Below, one piece after another: positions 52,449 through 62,570 of a DNA stretch of 64,000 nucleotides. The stretch spans positions 124,001 through 188,000 of the forward strand of contig CAZVWE010000001.1 in the NCBI GenBank assembly GCA_964631345.1, given 5' to 3'. The translations under genes and the position numbers were made by a program. Under the pieces are notes generated by a model. It was given only the letters and a program-made list of their open reading frames with translations, was not told the DNA's origin and ran no database searches. Source of the DNA: MGBC163016 sp964631345 (GTDB lineage Bacteria; Actinomycetota; Coriobacteriia; Coriobacteriales; Eggerthellaceae). The first letter of the stretch is position 1, and each line of letters starts with the position of its first letter.

Positions 52449-55076
52449 CTATTTACGTGTGTGGGTCTTCCAGTACTCGTCGATGTCAAAGAAGCCCTCA
52501 GTCGGAGAGTAATCAGGTGTCCAGCCATCATAGAAACTTGGCTTATCAGATGCATGAGTCTTGCCATGGGTGTAGCCAGTCGTGCATACCTGATATGTTG
52601 GCTGATCTTCCTGTTTGTCGTTTTCAGGAGTCACCTTGTAAACAGTACACATACCGCACTTAATTGGAGCACCGTAACCATTTGTACCGTTTTCGCATTG
52701 AGGAATAAGGTTGTTCGGGTTGCAATCAAATACTCCGAATAGACTTGGCTCTTCCGGTGCACGCTCTGGGAACCACCAACCATGCTCAGTTGAAACTACT
52801 GCAGGATCGAGGGATGGATTTAGACGTGCACGCTGCTTCATCTTACCCATCTGGTTTTCGATCCATACCCAGTCGCCATCAATAATGCCGTATTTAGCTG
52901 CAGTATCCGGATGGATATCAAACATTGGATCAGGATGGAGCTGACGGCTGATAGTTTCTGGTTGTCTCCACTCCGAGTGGAAGAACTCAAATGAACGCTT
53001 ACCAGTAGTAAGAATAAGCGGGTATTTCTCAGCAAGCTCTGGAGTAGAAACAGGACTTGTTGGTGGCTCTTGGTAGTAAGGCAGCGGATCATCACCAAAG
53101 GAGGCAAACAGTGTGCAATAAAGCTCATAGCGTCCTGTTGGTGTCATAAATCCAGGCTGTCCGTCAGGACGAAGTCCACCGATCTCGTACTTCTTATAGC
53201 GGAACTTGTGATACCACATTCCCTGATATTCATCCTCAACCCTTTGCATGGTCATCTGTGATCCATCAAGGTCAAGCGTTCCGTCGCGTTTCATTCTCCA
53301 GTTCATGTAGGAGCGATCGTCAACTACATACTCTGGCCACTTTTCAGGAGCAATCTTGTGACCGAGGTTAATCATGATCTCTTCATCAGATAGGCACTCG
53401 CCATACTGGCTGCAAGCCTTAGTAAGCGTACGTAGCGGATCAAACCAAACGCGGATGCAGTCACGCTCTGGAGACATAGCACAAGGAATAACTAGGTCTG
53501 CAAAAGCAACAGCCGTAGGTGTGATGAACAAATCTTCAACAACAAAGAAATCAATTGTCTTCAATGCACGATATAGACGAGGAGCATCTTGACCCATATT
53601 TGCAATTGGATTTGCAGATTCAATCCAAAGCATCTTTACAGGGTGCGGCTCTTCTGTCTCAATTGCTTGAAGAATTGCATCAGCTTGAGAAGAAGCGGTA
53701 AATCCATACTTCTTGAGAGGATACCTATCAACACCGAGACGCATTGAAACCATGTCGGTGCCTTCTAGCTCCCAAATACCTGAGTTATAACCAAACTCAA
53801 GGCTTGCTGCTTGGTCAACTAATACGTTGCCACCAGGAACGTCGATATTTCCTGTAATTCCAACAAGGCAGGCAAGAGCATGCGCTGTGATAACACCGAT
53901 CTTTGCCATATCAACTGCAAGACCCCACTGAACTGAAGCAGGCTTTGCATTTGCATACATACGAGCAGCAGCCACTATTTGCTCTTCTGGAATCCAAGTA
54001 ATTTCAGATACCTTTGAAGGTGGATATTCCTTTACGCGCTCTGCTAATGCCTCAAAGCCATAGGTCCATTTCTCAACGAAATCGTGATCATATAGATCTT
54101 CTTCGATGATGACATTCATCATGCCTAATGCCAAAGCAGCGTCTGTGCCGGGGCGTAAACGGAGCCACATCTTTGAACGAGACGCGATCCATGTGAGCTG
54201 AGGATCAACTGTAATAAGCTGAGTTCCACGCTTCATAGCCTCAACAATCCAATGACCCAAAAATGCGTCAGAGTTGCATACGACTGGGTTTGTGCCCCAA
54301 ATGATGCATACCTCAGGAAGCTTGTACTCAGGGTCAGCCTCATAACGATGTGCTCTAAACTGCGAGAAGTCAGCTACCCACTGATTGCCCATGATTACAT
54401 AGCAAAGAGCGGTACGAGGAAGCATGCAAGAGTCGCCTGACAAAAATGCTAGGGTAAGGTCTGCTCCACCAAAGTTTGCATACTGATTGTGAGCAATTGC
54501 TTGAGATACGTTACGTCCTGTACCAATCATAGAAACTATGCACTCAGGACCGTATTCTTTTTGAATGCGATGAACGTTTTCGATAATCATATCGAATGCT
54601 TCATCCCAGCTAATGCGCTGCCATTTGCCTTCACCGCGCTCGCCTGCACGCTTTACTGGATATGTAAGACGTCGCTCGTTGTTTACCATTTGGGTAAGCT
54701 CAAGACATCTCATGCAAAGACGTCCGCCAGAAAGCGGTGAATTTGGATCGCCCTCTGTCTTTACAAGACGACCGTCTTTATCTGTATAGAAAATGATTTG
54801 ACAACCTGAGTGGCATCCAGGGCCTGACCACATAGTAGTACGTGTTGCTGTAAGGTCGCCTTCCTGCCAGTGAGTCTTTGCAGGATAAAGATCAAAGTTG
54901 TAATGGTTGTTGTAAGGCATGCCATAAGCAATACCAGCATTTTTGACACTGTCTCCAATTTGCTCTTGTGCAGAAGCTAGCTCTCCGCCTGCAATATTGG
55001 CTGTCTTTCCGTCACTATAAACTTCCTTAACTTCCTCAGCGATCGTAGCGATATCGTTTAACTCGTTCTCGCTCAT
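52449..55076 (-). CDS. Cytoplasmic molybdopterin oxidoreductase, DMSO-reductase family
   Basis: An 875-residue bis-MGD enzyme. The N-terminal Fe-S group is Cys88, Cys92, Cys121 (and Cys124). Molybdopterin domains follow (ITVDPQLTWIASRSKMWLRLRPGTDAAL) and the C-terminal dinucleotide-binding domain ends near GYTHGK. A Cys at 217 in SGDSCMLPRTAL is where a Mo ligand might sit (uncertain). There is no Tat signal, so the enzyme stays in the cytoplasm. Family members of this clade include catechol dehydroxylases and acetylene hydratase-like enzymes. Start 55076 follows GGAGAGGG. Confidence 0.9.
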   Translation of the reverse strand: MSENELNDIATIAEEVKEVYSDGKTANIAGGELASAQEQIGDSVKNAGIAYGMPYNNHYNFDLYPAKTHWQEGDLTATRTTMWSGPGCHSGCQIIFYTDKDGRLVKTEGDPNSPLSGGRLCMRCLELTQMVNNERRLTYPVKRAGERGEGKWQRISWDEAFDMIIENVHRIQKEYGPECIVSMIGTGRNVSQAIAHNQYANFGGADLTLAFLSGDSCMLPRTALCYVIMGNQWVADFSQFRAHRYEADPEYKLPEVCIIWGTNPVVCNSDAFLGHWIVEAMKRGTQLITVDPQLTWIASRSKMWLRLRPGTDAALALGMMNVIIEEDLYDHDFVEKWTYGFEALAERVKEYPPSKVSEITWIPEEQIVAAARMYANAKPASVQWGLAVDMAKIGVITAHALACLVGITGNIDVPGGNVLVDQAASLEFGYNSGIWELEGTDMVSMRLGVDRYPLKKYGFTASSQADAILQAIETEEPHPVKMLWIESANPIANMGQDAPRLYRALKTIDFFVVEDLFITPTAVAFADLVIPCAMSPERDCIRVWFDPLRTLTKACSQYGECLSDEEIMINLGHKIAPEKWPEYVVDDRSYMNWRMKRDGTLDLDGSQMTMQRVEDEYQGMWYHKFRYKKYEIGGLRPDGQPGFMTPTGRYELYCTLFASFGDDPLPYYQEPPTSPVSTPELAEKYPLILTTGKRSFEFFHSEWRQPETISRQLHPDPMFDIHPDTAAKYGIIDGDWVWIENQMGKMKQRARLNPSLDPAVVSTEHGWWFPERAPEEPSLFGVFDCNPNNLIPQCENGTNGYGAPIKCGMCTVYKVTPENDKQEDQPTYQVCTTGYTHGKTHASDKPSFYDGWTPDYSPTEGFFDIDEYWKTHTRK

Positions 55077-55501
55077 TCCCTCTCCTCTCATGAATTACAG
55101 CATCGAATTAATGCCGCTTACACATACGCCTGATTAAGGCGAACCACGAGATGCACCTTCCCTGCTTTTATCTTCTAAGAGTTCAAGGCAGTGGACTTTT
55201 AGAAGAAGTGGTCATGAAGCAATAGGGTTAGCGCAGTGATATGCCATCCTTACCAAGTCACCCCTCCTTGAAATTTTGGATGGCAAACAAAGAAGCAAAA
55301 TGCTAATGGCGAAACGATCAGTGCAAAGTCAATTGGGAGTTGATTTTGCATTCCCCCAATCGCGCGCCATCGCGTTACGTGATCAAGGGTATAGAGGCCT
55401 TACAACACAAACAATCATGCATGGAGTCGTAATATTAATCTTGGAATTAAACTTATTTGAGCATAATACTTGCGGTAGTATGCTCTGAACTGGGATTATG
55501 C
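55077..55501. other. Control region between oxidoreductase and LuxR-type genes
   Basis: About 425 bases without a convincing gene; a 70-codon frame at 55276-55488 has no ribosome site. It holds the oxidoreductase promoter side and the LuxR 3' side with a dyad at 55459-55485. I see no tandem operator. Confidence 0.5.
55459..55485. terminator. Dyad downstream of the LuxR-type gene
   Basis: Arms GAGCATA and TATGCTC with an inner TAC / GTA pair. It lies 16 bases after the regulator stop and could be its terminator or an operator for the oxidoreductase promoter; no good T-run. Confidence 0.45.
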
Positions 55502-57148
55502 TTAATGCTTGGAAGTATCTTCGTTTTCAATAAGGTCGAATAAGTCTTGCCTAGAATGAATATCTAGCTTTCGGTAGATGTTGTAAACATGCGTTTTCGC
55601 AGTTGCCCGCGAGATCGTAAACGCCTCCATTACATACTGCGTATCTCGCCCACGTGCCAAAAGGTCCAGTATTTCCTTTTGCCTAGGAGACAGTTTGTAT
55701 TGAACAGCAATCTCATCAAGTCGTGTACGTAAATATGATCCAGCTGGTATTAACTTATCATCAACAGATGCCGGTATATCATTTGCTGTCTGATGCATGA
55801 TATCTTCTTCTGAGCCCATCTTAGATTCTGCTTCGTTTGAGACAAAATAAATTGGAGAATCAACGATCTTGCTCCCCTCTTTATCCATCCATTCCTCTGG
55901 AAATGTGATTTTATTAAGCTGAATTTGCACGATGATCACATAAAAAAGAGTGCTGCCGCAAACAATAGGCACAGCATGTTCAGGTACAACGTTTCCAGCA
56001 ATAGATGCAAATAGCGCGCCTAGCACCATTCCGCCCGCTATAAACGATGTCTCACAAAAGCTATAGATTGGTGATATTTGCTCAAACCGCACAAGTTCAG
56101 CACCGGCAAGAAAAATAATAACCACCTGAATCAAAGCGATGACCACAAGGTATCCGCTTACTACATTTAGTGCGAATCCATTTACCAGAGGAAATAACAG
56201 ATACCCAAAGGCTAATGTGGCCGATAGATAATCTTTAGAGATTTTTTCAGCATCTATTTTTGGAAATACCTTTGACAAAAACATCGCAAAGCCAACGATT
56301 AAAAGAACTGTACCTAGCATCAATACTGGCGTTGCATAAGGAGAGCCAACTTCAGAACCATCCATCAATAGCCATAGTCCTGCATCAACACCTAAAAGAA
56401 GTCCTACCGTAAAATAGTTGATTCTTCCAATCTTGCTGCTAAGTCTGTCGCGCCTGCGTTGACGTGACTCAGCAATGCTTACCTTTAAAAGTTCGTCTCT
56501 TGTCTCATTGCGAGCAAGCACTAACATCATGCATAATGCAAGTGATACAACATCTTTGATGTATTCGATATTCACCTGCATATCGGGTATAAACGTAACA
56601 AGAATTAGCCCTAGAGCAGCAATAGCAATTGCCCCAGATAACACATTGAGCAAAACATCGCGCCCCACAGTACATGCATGCGACCACCAAAGAAATATTA
56701 AAGCCACAGAACCCGCTGAGATTAAAGCAAGTCCCAAAAGCCAAAGACTAGTTCTTAAAAATAAAGGACAAACAACAGTGCCAACTATAGCCATGAAATA
56801 AAGGAGCAACATACCCCAATTACTTGCCAGTACAGATGCAAAGACTTTCAGAATCAAAATCCATATGAATACAAACGCCATAAGGATTAAATCAGCGAAA
56901 AACCTTGCATCTGTGCTGTCAAACAGCATCTTAAGAGAAGCATTGCCAAGGGTTGCACAAACTGAGAATAAGGCAGTTGCTAATCCGAAAAGAAGAAGAA
57001 CGTTTGCTTTAACATCATCTTCTCTAACGAAAATACCTTCAACCTCAATACCGGTACGCCCTTTTTCATTCGTCCATTTGGGCAAAGTGCTTACTCTCCC
57101 TTTCTCGCTGCATATAACTTTTTCATAAAAACTTATATGCCTAAGCAC
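55502..57148 (-). CDS. LuxR-family regulator with membrane domain
   Basis: A 548-residue protein with 10-12 hydrophobic segments (about 40-400) and a C-terminal LuxR helix-turn-helix (about 484-548; LSPRQKEILDLLARGRDTQYVMEAFTISRATAKTHVYNIYRKL). This plan is abundant in Eggerthellaceae, where such regulators sit beside molybdoenzyme genes and respond to their substrates. The GTG start is weak; a TTG about 20 codons later has GGGAG upstream. It is 426 bases from the oxidoreductase. Confidence 0.9.
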   Translation of the reverse strand: MLRHISFYEKVICSEKGRVSTLPKWTNEKGRTGIEVEGIFVREDDVKANVLLLFGLATALFSVCATLGNASLKMLFDSTDARFFADLILMAFVFIWILILKVFASVLASNWGMLLLYFMAIVGTVVCPLFLRTSLWLLGLALISAGSVALIFLWWSHACTVGRDVLLNVLSGAIAIAALGLILVTFIPDMQVNIEYIKDVVSLALCMMLVLARNETRDELLKVSIAESRQRRRDRLSSKIGRINYFTVGLLLGVDAGLWLLMDGSEVGSPYATPVLMLGTVLLIVGFAMFLSKVFPKIDAEKISKDYLSATLAFGYLLFPLVNGFALNVVSGYLVVIALIQVVIIFLAGAELVRFEQISPIYSFCETSFIAGGMVLGALFASIAGNVVPEHAVPIVCGSTLFYVIIVQIQLNKITFPEEWMDKEGSKIVDSPIYFVSNEAESKMGSEEDIMHQTANDIPASVDDKLIPAGSYLRTRLDEIAVQYKLSPRQKEILDLLARGRDTQYVMEAFTISRATAKTHVYNIYRKLDIHSRQDLFDLIENEDTSKH

Positions 57149-57319
57149 GCACCAGCGCAGGCATTTGCCTGCGCTGATCTAACACATATTGATGACTTGC
57201 AGTTTGCTGCTGCGCAAAATCTAATTTGCAGAAATTTCCGCCGTATAGACTTTCGCTTCGCGCATCACTTCATACAAACACTCACAAGCCCTCAACTAAT
57301 AAACCGGACGAATGAAAAC

Positions 57320-58765
57320 CTACAAATAAGGCGTTTCACCAGCCTGGTTTGAATCCAACTCAGCTTCAACAATACCCTCGCGAATTTCACCAAAAGGCTG
57401 CTTGTCGCCATCATCAACTGCGTGTCCTGCTGCTGCATGATCATCAGCAATCTTGTCAGCCATATTTGAACGCACATTCGCAAAGATAAACATGCTCAAG
57501 AACGCAAGCACGCAAACGACAGCTACGCCTACATAAATAATCTGATAATACTCAATAGGCGTTGCAGCTGCGTTGTCAGAAAGACCTGGAACCATAGCAG
57601 TAGCTATTGGTGACAAGATATAAGTTGCGATCAAGAACATACCAGCATTTTGGAAAGTTGCCTGCACACCACCGACAGCACCAAGTTGCTCCCATTTAAC
57701 ACTTGGAAGAAGCGCTGGCAGCATCTTTGTGATAGGCATAACAGACGCCATAACAATGCCTAAGATGATGTAGAGGATATAAGTGGCAGGTCCCCATGGT
57801 AGGAAGAACAAAATTCCGAAGCAAATTGCCGTCCCAAGTAAACATATTGCAGCAGGAGTACGCATACGGCTGAATCTTGCGACGAAGACAACCGGAAGTA
57901 CCATAGATGCAATGCAGCAAATTATCGTGTTAAGCGTTGATAGATCAGATGCCTGTGCTTGCACCATAGCAATCATATCTGGGTTAGCTGCAATCGTTGG
58001 ATCTCCGCTACCAGCAAGAGATGTGATAGCTGCAACCATATAGCTGCCATTTACATTCGTCATTCCGAATACGAGGAATGCAAAAATTGATACGCCCCAA
58101 ACATCCTTGTTGCGAAGCACAGCACCAAGGTATTGCAAAACTGGCTCTTTGGCCTGGCTTTCTCCCTCAGGATGATTACGATACAGGCAAATCCATAAAA
58201 TGGTGCCAAATGCAATAAGACCGGTGCAAACCCACCAAGCATCAGAGAGGTCAATCCATGCAGACTCAGGTGGAGCACCTGGGATAAGCACGCGACCGCC
58301 AAACCAAAGCGCTAATGCAGCTCCACCAGACATTCCAGCCGTATATACGCCCATGGCAAATGAATTGGCTTTCCCTGGGAACCATATACGAAGAAGCTTC
58401 GCAGAGTTCGCATTCAAGGCAGCCAAAGCGAATCCCATGACAAAGGTTGAGGCAAATACCATCCCAAAGCTATCTCCAGCAAGGGAGCGCCAAATTGATC
58501 CGAGAAGGCAAATTACCATTCCTCCAATGAGGACTTTGTTAAGGCCAATACGGTCGGCAAGAGTACCAGCAAGAATTGCAAACAGAAAACCTGAAAGATA
58601 CGGAATTGACATAATCATAGAAAACGCCATAGGGTCAATTCCAAGCGTCATCATAACAGCAGGTGCTGCACCACCTGGCAAAATAAAACTAAATTGGATC
58701 GCAACTAAGATGACAGTCATTGCGATCAAAATGGCCCATCTACGAGGATAAAGCTTTTCTTCCAT
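57320..58765 (-). CDS. MFS transporter (substrate/product carrier candidate)
   Basis: A 481-residue, 12-helix MFS carrier with a loop motif GTLADRIGLNKV after TM2. The ATG at 58765 with AGGGGG upstream is preferred to a frame 45 codons longer. It is divergent from the PucR-like regulator and 170 bases from the LuxR-type gene, so it is likely to move the oxidoreductase substrate or product. Family alone does not fix the substrate. Confidence 0.87.
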   Translation of the reverse strand: MEEKLYPRRWAILIAMTVILVAIQFSFILPGGAAPAVMMTLGIDPMAFSMIMSIPYLSGFLFAILAGTLADRIGLNKVLIGGMVICLLGSIWRSLAGDSFGMVFASTFVMGFALAALNANSAKLLRIWFPGKANSFAMGVYTAGMSGGAALALWFGGRVLIPGAPPESAWIDLSDAWWVCTGLIAFGTILWICLYRNHPEGESQAKEPVLQYLGAVLRNKDVWGVSIFAFLVFGMTNVNGSYMVAAITSLAGSGDPTIAANPDMIAMVQAQASDLSTLNTIICCIASMVLPVVFVARFSRMRTPAAICLLGTAICFGILFFLPWGPATYILYIILGIVMASVMPITKMLPALLPSVKWEQLGAVGGVQATFQNAGMFLIATYILSPIATAMVPGLSDNAAATPIEYYQIIYVGVAVVCVLAFLSMFIFANVRSNMADKIADDHAAAGHAVDDGDKQPFGEIREGIVEAELDSNQAGETPYL

Positions 58766-59087
58766 CCAAATCCCCCTAAGCAATAAGTGCCCAAAAAGGG
58801 CATCATGAATTAAGACTAAAAAGCCTTTTCTTATCGCTTCATGACCACTTTTAAGTTTACGGACAATCGCATCTGATGTTCTCGTGATTTTATTGGGCAA
58901 CTATACAAAGAATGTATTAGTATTTCGGCATTCACAACAAACAGTATTGTCTATGCAATAACCAGACCCTGCCTATCTAGTAAATCTGATATAACAAACA
59001 GACATCAATGATGTAGGGGACTATGTTTTTGGTACAGCAAAAGATTTAAAAGCTACTTTCATTCACTCCAATTAAACGGGGAATTCT
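58766..59087. other. Divergent promoter region MFS / PucR-like regulator
   Basis: 322 bases. Contains a TGCCC-AAAAA-GGGCA hairpin (58788-58802) near the MFS start, a 13-base palindrome ACATCAATGATGT (59002-59014), and a GGGGA ribosome site for the plus-strand gene. No other ORF. The palindrome is a candidate operator. Confidence 0.5.
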
Positions 59088-59897
59088 ATGAACAATAATG
59101 CAGAAGACAAACTTAAGTATGATGACTTTGGGTCTCTTGCTTGCCTTACCTATTCAATGGTTCTTGACATGATTGGCACACATGCCATTCTTCATGAGCC
59201 ACAAAAGAAAAAAGTAATTTTTAGAAAACTATCAACACGTTTCGGTTTTGAAATCGATCCAGGGTTTAACGCAGAAAACACGCTTTTTGTTTGTGATGAG
59301 CGCGGTGCTTTTGAGCTATTTGAAAATCATCCCGATGAATTCATCCTCATGACTGTTGAAAAAGAAGTACCCCAATGGGTGCTAGATTCAAAAGCAAACG
59401 TATTAGTCGTTCGATATCTGCATCACGAAGCGCTTCTACAAAAATTGCAAAATCGCCTAACATCACAGCGTGTTTTAAGTCAGAGTCTTGAAATTGCATT
59501 GAGTTCAAAGATGGCGCTAGATCTTATAGTGTATGAAGCCTCTGATTACTTGGGAGGAACACCTGCCCTAAACAGTCGCATAGGATCGAGCAATATTTAC
59601 AAAGTGGGATCCTTGCAAGCAAGTATGTTGAACAGCCTTTCGGGGTCAAAAACTCAAGAGGAAGATCTCGAATGGATTACCTATAAAGGACAAAGATATT
59701 GCCTAGCTCAAAGAAAAATATCCTGCCTTGGGGGAAATATTGACAGACTAATAGTTGCTTATCCAGATAATCCGCCAACATCTGGCATGCTGGACGCATT
59801 AGACATATTTACCTATTGGTTAAAACAGTCGTTCCCAGACAAGACCACAGAAACTATTCTTAAAAAAGGAAACACCCACGAAACCCTTATAAATTAA
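59088..59897 (+). pseudogene. PucR-type regulator, N-terminal part (frame 1)
   Basis: A 269-residue frame with no recognisable DNA-binding motif, resembling the N-terminal sensory part of PucR-type regulators of Coriobacteriia. It stops at 59897. In the -1 frame the reading continues without a stop from 59864 to 60709. The shift falls at a run of six A (59862-59867). Joined, the two parts give about 540 residues, the size of such regulators. It may be a single gene with programmed, phase-variable or broken reading. Confidence 0.65.
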
Positions 59898-59923
59898 TTA
59901 ATGGAGTCTTCGTCGATCGTATA

Positions 59924-60709
59924 TTGCTGGAATCATTTGTTTCAACCCATAACTTGGAAGAAAGACCCAATTTAAGGCTATTAGAGGTAGATACCACCAA
60001 TATTGATCCCCAAAAAATTTCACAACTCCAAACTAAGATATCCTATGCATTTCCTAATATGGTCACCGACCTTTTCGTTGATGGGCATTATTTATTTCTA
60101 CTCCAACAAGGAATGAATGACGCCTCTCTTTCGAACCCAATAATTGAGCGAGCACTAAAAGATCATGTTTTAGATGAATTCGATGTAAAAGTTAGCGCAT
60201 CTCAAACCTACGAGAACCTACGTGACACACATTTTGCAAAACGAGAATGCGAACTTATTTTTGAATGTTCATCTTTTGTTGATACGGCAAGCCTGTTCAT
60301 GGGTGAAGAAGATATATCTCATAACTATTATCCGTTTGAGGACTGCATTTTATACATTTTGCTCAATGCAGAATCTTTAGATTGCAGCTTTAAGGATTTT
60401 TGCTTGAGCCACACACCTATATCAATCATGCTTAAAGAAGACCTCGCAAATGGAACAAATAAAGTACGCATACTGCTAATGTATCAATACTACGGACATC
60501 ATGCCAATATCGTGGCCGAGAAGCTGCATATGCACAGAAACACGATTCTTTATCATATCGATAAAATTCAAAAACGTTTCGGAATTAGCCTTGATGACTC
60601 CAAGACTATGGAACGCATTATGATTGATGCAAAAATGGCTATAGAGCAGCTGACATGTGCTCCATCCGAACTTGAGCGTTTGCTGGATCCATACAAAATA
60701 GAGGAATAG
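59924..60709 (+). pseudogene. PucR-type regulator, C-terminal part (frame 2)
   Basis: A 261-residue frame with a C-terminal PucR-type helix-turn-helix (about 180-245; YQYYGHHANIVAEKLHMHRNTILYHIDKIQKRFG), a hallmark of PucR/CdaR regulators. Its own start would be a TTG at 59924 without ribosome site, so independent translation is doubtful. The frame is open back to 59864, inside the end of the upstream part. See the split-gene finding. Confidence 0.65.
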
Positions 60710-60717
60710 CACAAATA

Positions 60718-60747
60718 AAGAAGCCGCTATAAAAGCGGCTTCTTTTA
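60718..60747. terminator. Bidirectional terminator after the PucR-like gene
   Basis: Perfect 11-base arms AAAGAAGCCGC and GCGGCTTCTTT around 7 bases, with T residues on the plus side. It serves the plus-strand regulator and the convergent MFS gene. Confidence 0.85.
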
Positions 60748-60792
60748 ACCATCTAAGGTAAATAAATCATTTGAATTATTTCAAATTGAATA

Positions 60793-62073
60793 CTATTCTA
60801 CCTCGTCTGTTTTCTTAGCAGCAGCAATGCCTTCCTTCGAGACCTTGCTAAGCTTCATGCAGAAGATGATTGCGCAAACAAGCCCAACAGCAGAAACGAT
60901 TGCAGGAGGAACGCCAAGCATTGCCCAAGGAGCGCCAGACTCGATCATGGCACCCATAACTGGTGCAGCTGGAATTCCGCCGCCGTTTGAAGCGATTGCG
61001 CAGATACCAAATGCAGCAGCGATAACTGCAGGGCTCTTTGACACCCACTGTACATTTGTAAAAACGGTTGGCATAACCATGTTTACTGCAAGGCCAAAGA
61101 AGAACATTGAAACGATTGCCAACGTTGCTGTATTAAATGCAAACATAAGCGCACAAGCAAGAACTGCAAGCACAAAGATCACTACAAGCACCTTTGTGTG
61201 GTCGTTTACTTTGTTGAGAATAACACCAATGATGAGACCTGCAACAATACCGATGATGTTAAGGATGCCATTCCAGCTCTGTGCAGTTGCTGGGTCCATT
61301 CCAACATCAGCTTGGAGATATGCAACTACTTCGCTTGTATAACAAGAAAATGAGAACGCAAAGCAAATAACCATAACAAAGCATAGCCAAACGTAGCCAT
61401 TCTTAAATGCGTCAGAAATCTTTGCATTTCCAGAAGCGGAAACTGCACTCATGATTTCTTCTTTTGGAATACGGATTCCGACGATGACCAAAATCAAAGC
61501 AACAACCGCAAATCCAATGCCGAAGTAGAACAAAGGATGCCAGTCAAGGTTAGGACCTCCAGTTAAGAAGTTAACGCCCTCACCTGGAAGCATAAGCACT
61601 GGAGCTAGGAAGTTGATGATCACGCCACCAAGAGCAATCCACATTGTCCAAATAGCATTCGGCATACCGCGCTTTGTTGGATCGCTGAAAAGAATTGTTA
61701 CAAGTGTTGGAGCAGCGGTTGCAATAAGGCCATTAGCAAAACCGAAAATGAAACGTCCAACAAATGCAATAGTGATATCAGTTGTCATCACTACCATAAC
61801 ATCTGAGACCAAAATGCACGCAAGGGCAATAATGATCATGTTCTTAGGCCCTATCTTAGATTGGATAGATGCCGTAAAAAACGCAAGGATGGTGCCAGCA
61901 ACAGAGTTCCAAGACATAAGCCATCCAGCGCCAACCATGTCACCACCAAAAGTATCGGCGACATAGATCATAGCCGTTGGGATGGCCATCAAAGAGATGG
62001 AATAGGCTATGCCGGAGATGAGAACAATGATGAATGTTCCCCATGAAGCACCTGCACTTTTTTCCTGTGCCAT
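60793..62073 (-). CDS. MFS transporter (second carrier of the redox locus)
   Basis: A 426-residue, 12-helix MFS carrier, with GRFIFGFANGLIATAAPTL in helix 4 region. The start ATG has AAGGAA upstream. Convergent with the PucR-like regulator. With the first MFS gene it brackets the regulator; probable importer or exporter of a small molecule used by the redox locus. Substrate unknown. Confidence 0.87.
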   Translation of the reverse strand: MAQEKSAGASWGTFIIVLISGIAYSISLMAIPTAMIYVADTFGGDMVGAGWLMSWNSVAGTILAFFTASIQSKIGPKNMIIIALACILVSDVMVVMTTDITIAFVGRFIFGFANGLIATAAPTLVTILFSDPTKRGMPNAIWTMWIALGGVIINFLAPVLMLPGEGVNFLTGGPNLDWHPLFYFGIGFAVVALILVIVGIRIPKEEIMSAVSASGNAKISDAFKNGYVWLCFVMVICFAFSFSCYTSEVVAYLQADVGMDPATAQSWNGILNIIGIVAGLIIGVILNKVNDHTKVLVVIFVLAVLACALMFAFNTATLAIVSMFFFGLAVNMVMPTVFTNVQWVSKSPAVIAAAFGICAIASNGGGIPAAPVMGAMIESGAPWAMLGVPPAIVSAVGLVCAIIFCMKLSKVSKEGIAAAKKTDEVE

Positions 62074-62450
62074 GTGTGTTCCTTTCTACGGATTTTCACA
62101 ACGAGATTAGGTGCGAATGCACCCAGAAAAGATGCGACGTGCCTGCCTTGATTCTTCAGCCTTTTTTCTCCCCAGAAGAAAGGCTGAAAAACGCACTTCT
62201 CACATCGCGAATATATTAGAAAAAATGTACCTCTTTTTCTTTGGAGACCCATCCAATAAAATGCAAACTTTATTGTGCGCAAAGCCCATATGTCGAATGC
62301 CACTAGAAGTGCACTCGCGTATACACATACAAAACAGGCTAGAGAACAATTCTCTAGCCTGTAACAGTTTAATGGTCGGGCTCGCTTGCCTCTTCACGAA
62401 CCCTTTTGCACGCGAACCCCGCCAAAAGCGAGGTTCGCAAATTCAATTCA
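62074..62450. other. Intergenic region with three hairpins
   Basis: About 377 bases without a gene. It contains a 15-base-arm hairpin at 62155-62188 (TTCAGCCTTT arms with one G-U), a terminator at 62334-62362, and a second dyad GCGAACC / GGTTCGC at 62412-62438 downstream of tRNA-Pro. Confidence 0.6.
62334..62362 (-). terminator. Terminator downstream of tRNA-Pro
   Basis: Perfect 13-base arms (ACAGGCTAGAGAA / TTCTCTAGCCTGT) around 3 bases, followed on the minus strand by TTTTGT. It is about 90 bases after tRNA-Pro, which is read on the minus strand. Confidence 0.85.
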
Positions 62451-62527
62451 TGGTCGGGTTGACAGGATTTGAACCTGCGACCTTCGCGTCCCGAACGCGA
62501 CGCTCTACCAAGCTGAGCCACAACCCG
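62451..62527 (-). tRNA. tRNA-Pro (anticodon CGG)
   Basis: Acceptor CGGGTTG / CAACCCG, anticodon stem-loop TCGCG-TTCGGGA-CGCGA with CGG, T arm CAGGTTCAAATCCTG, and an encoded CCA end. Cloverleaf complete. Confidence 0.95.
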
Positions 62528-62570
62528 ATATGCTTAACAATTTGCAAGCGTTGGATATGATATCACACAG

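Noticed and set aside
55276..55488. 70-codon open frame between oxidoreductase and LuxR genes
   Set aside because: No ribosome site and no recognisable composition or motif; treated as chance.
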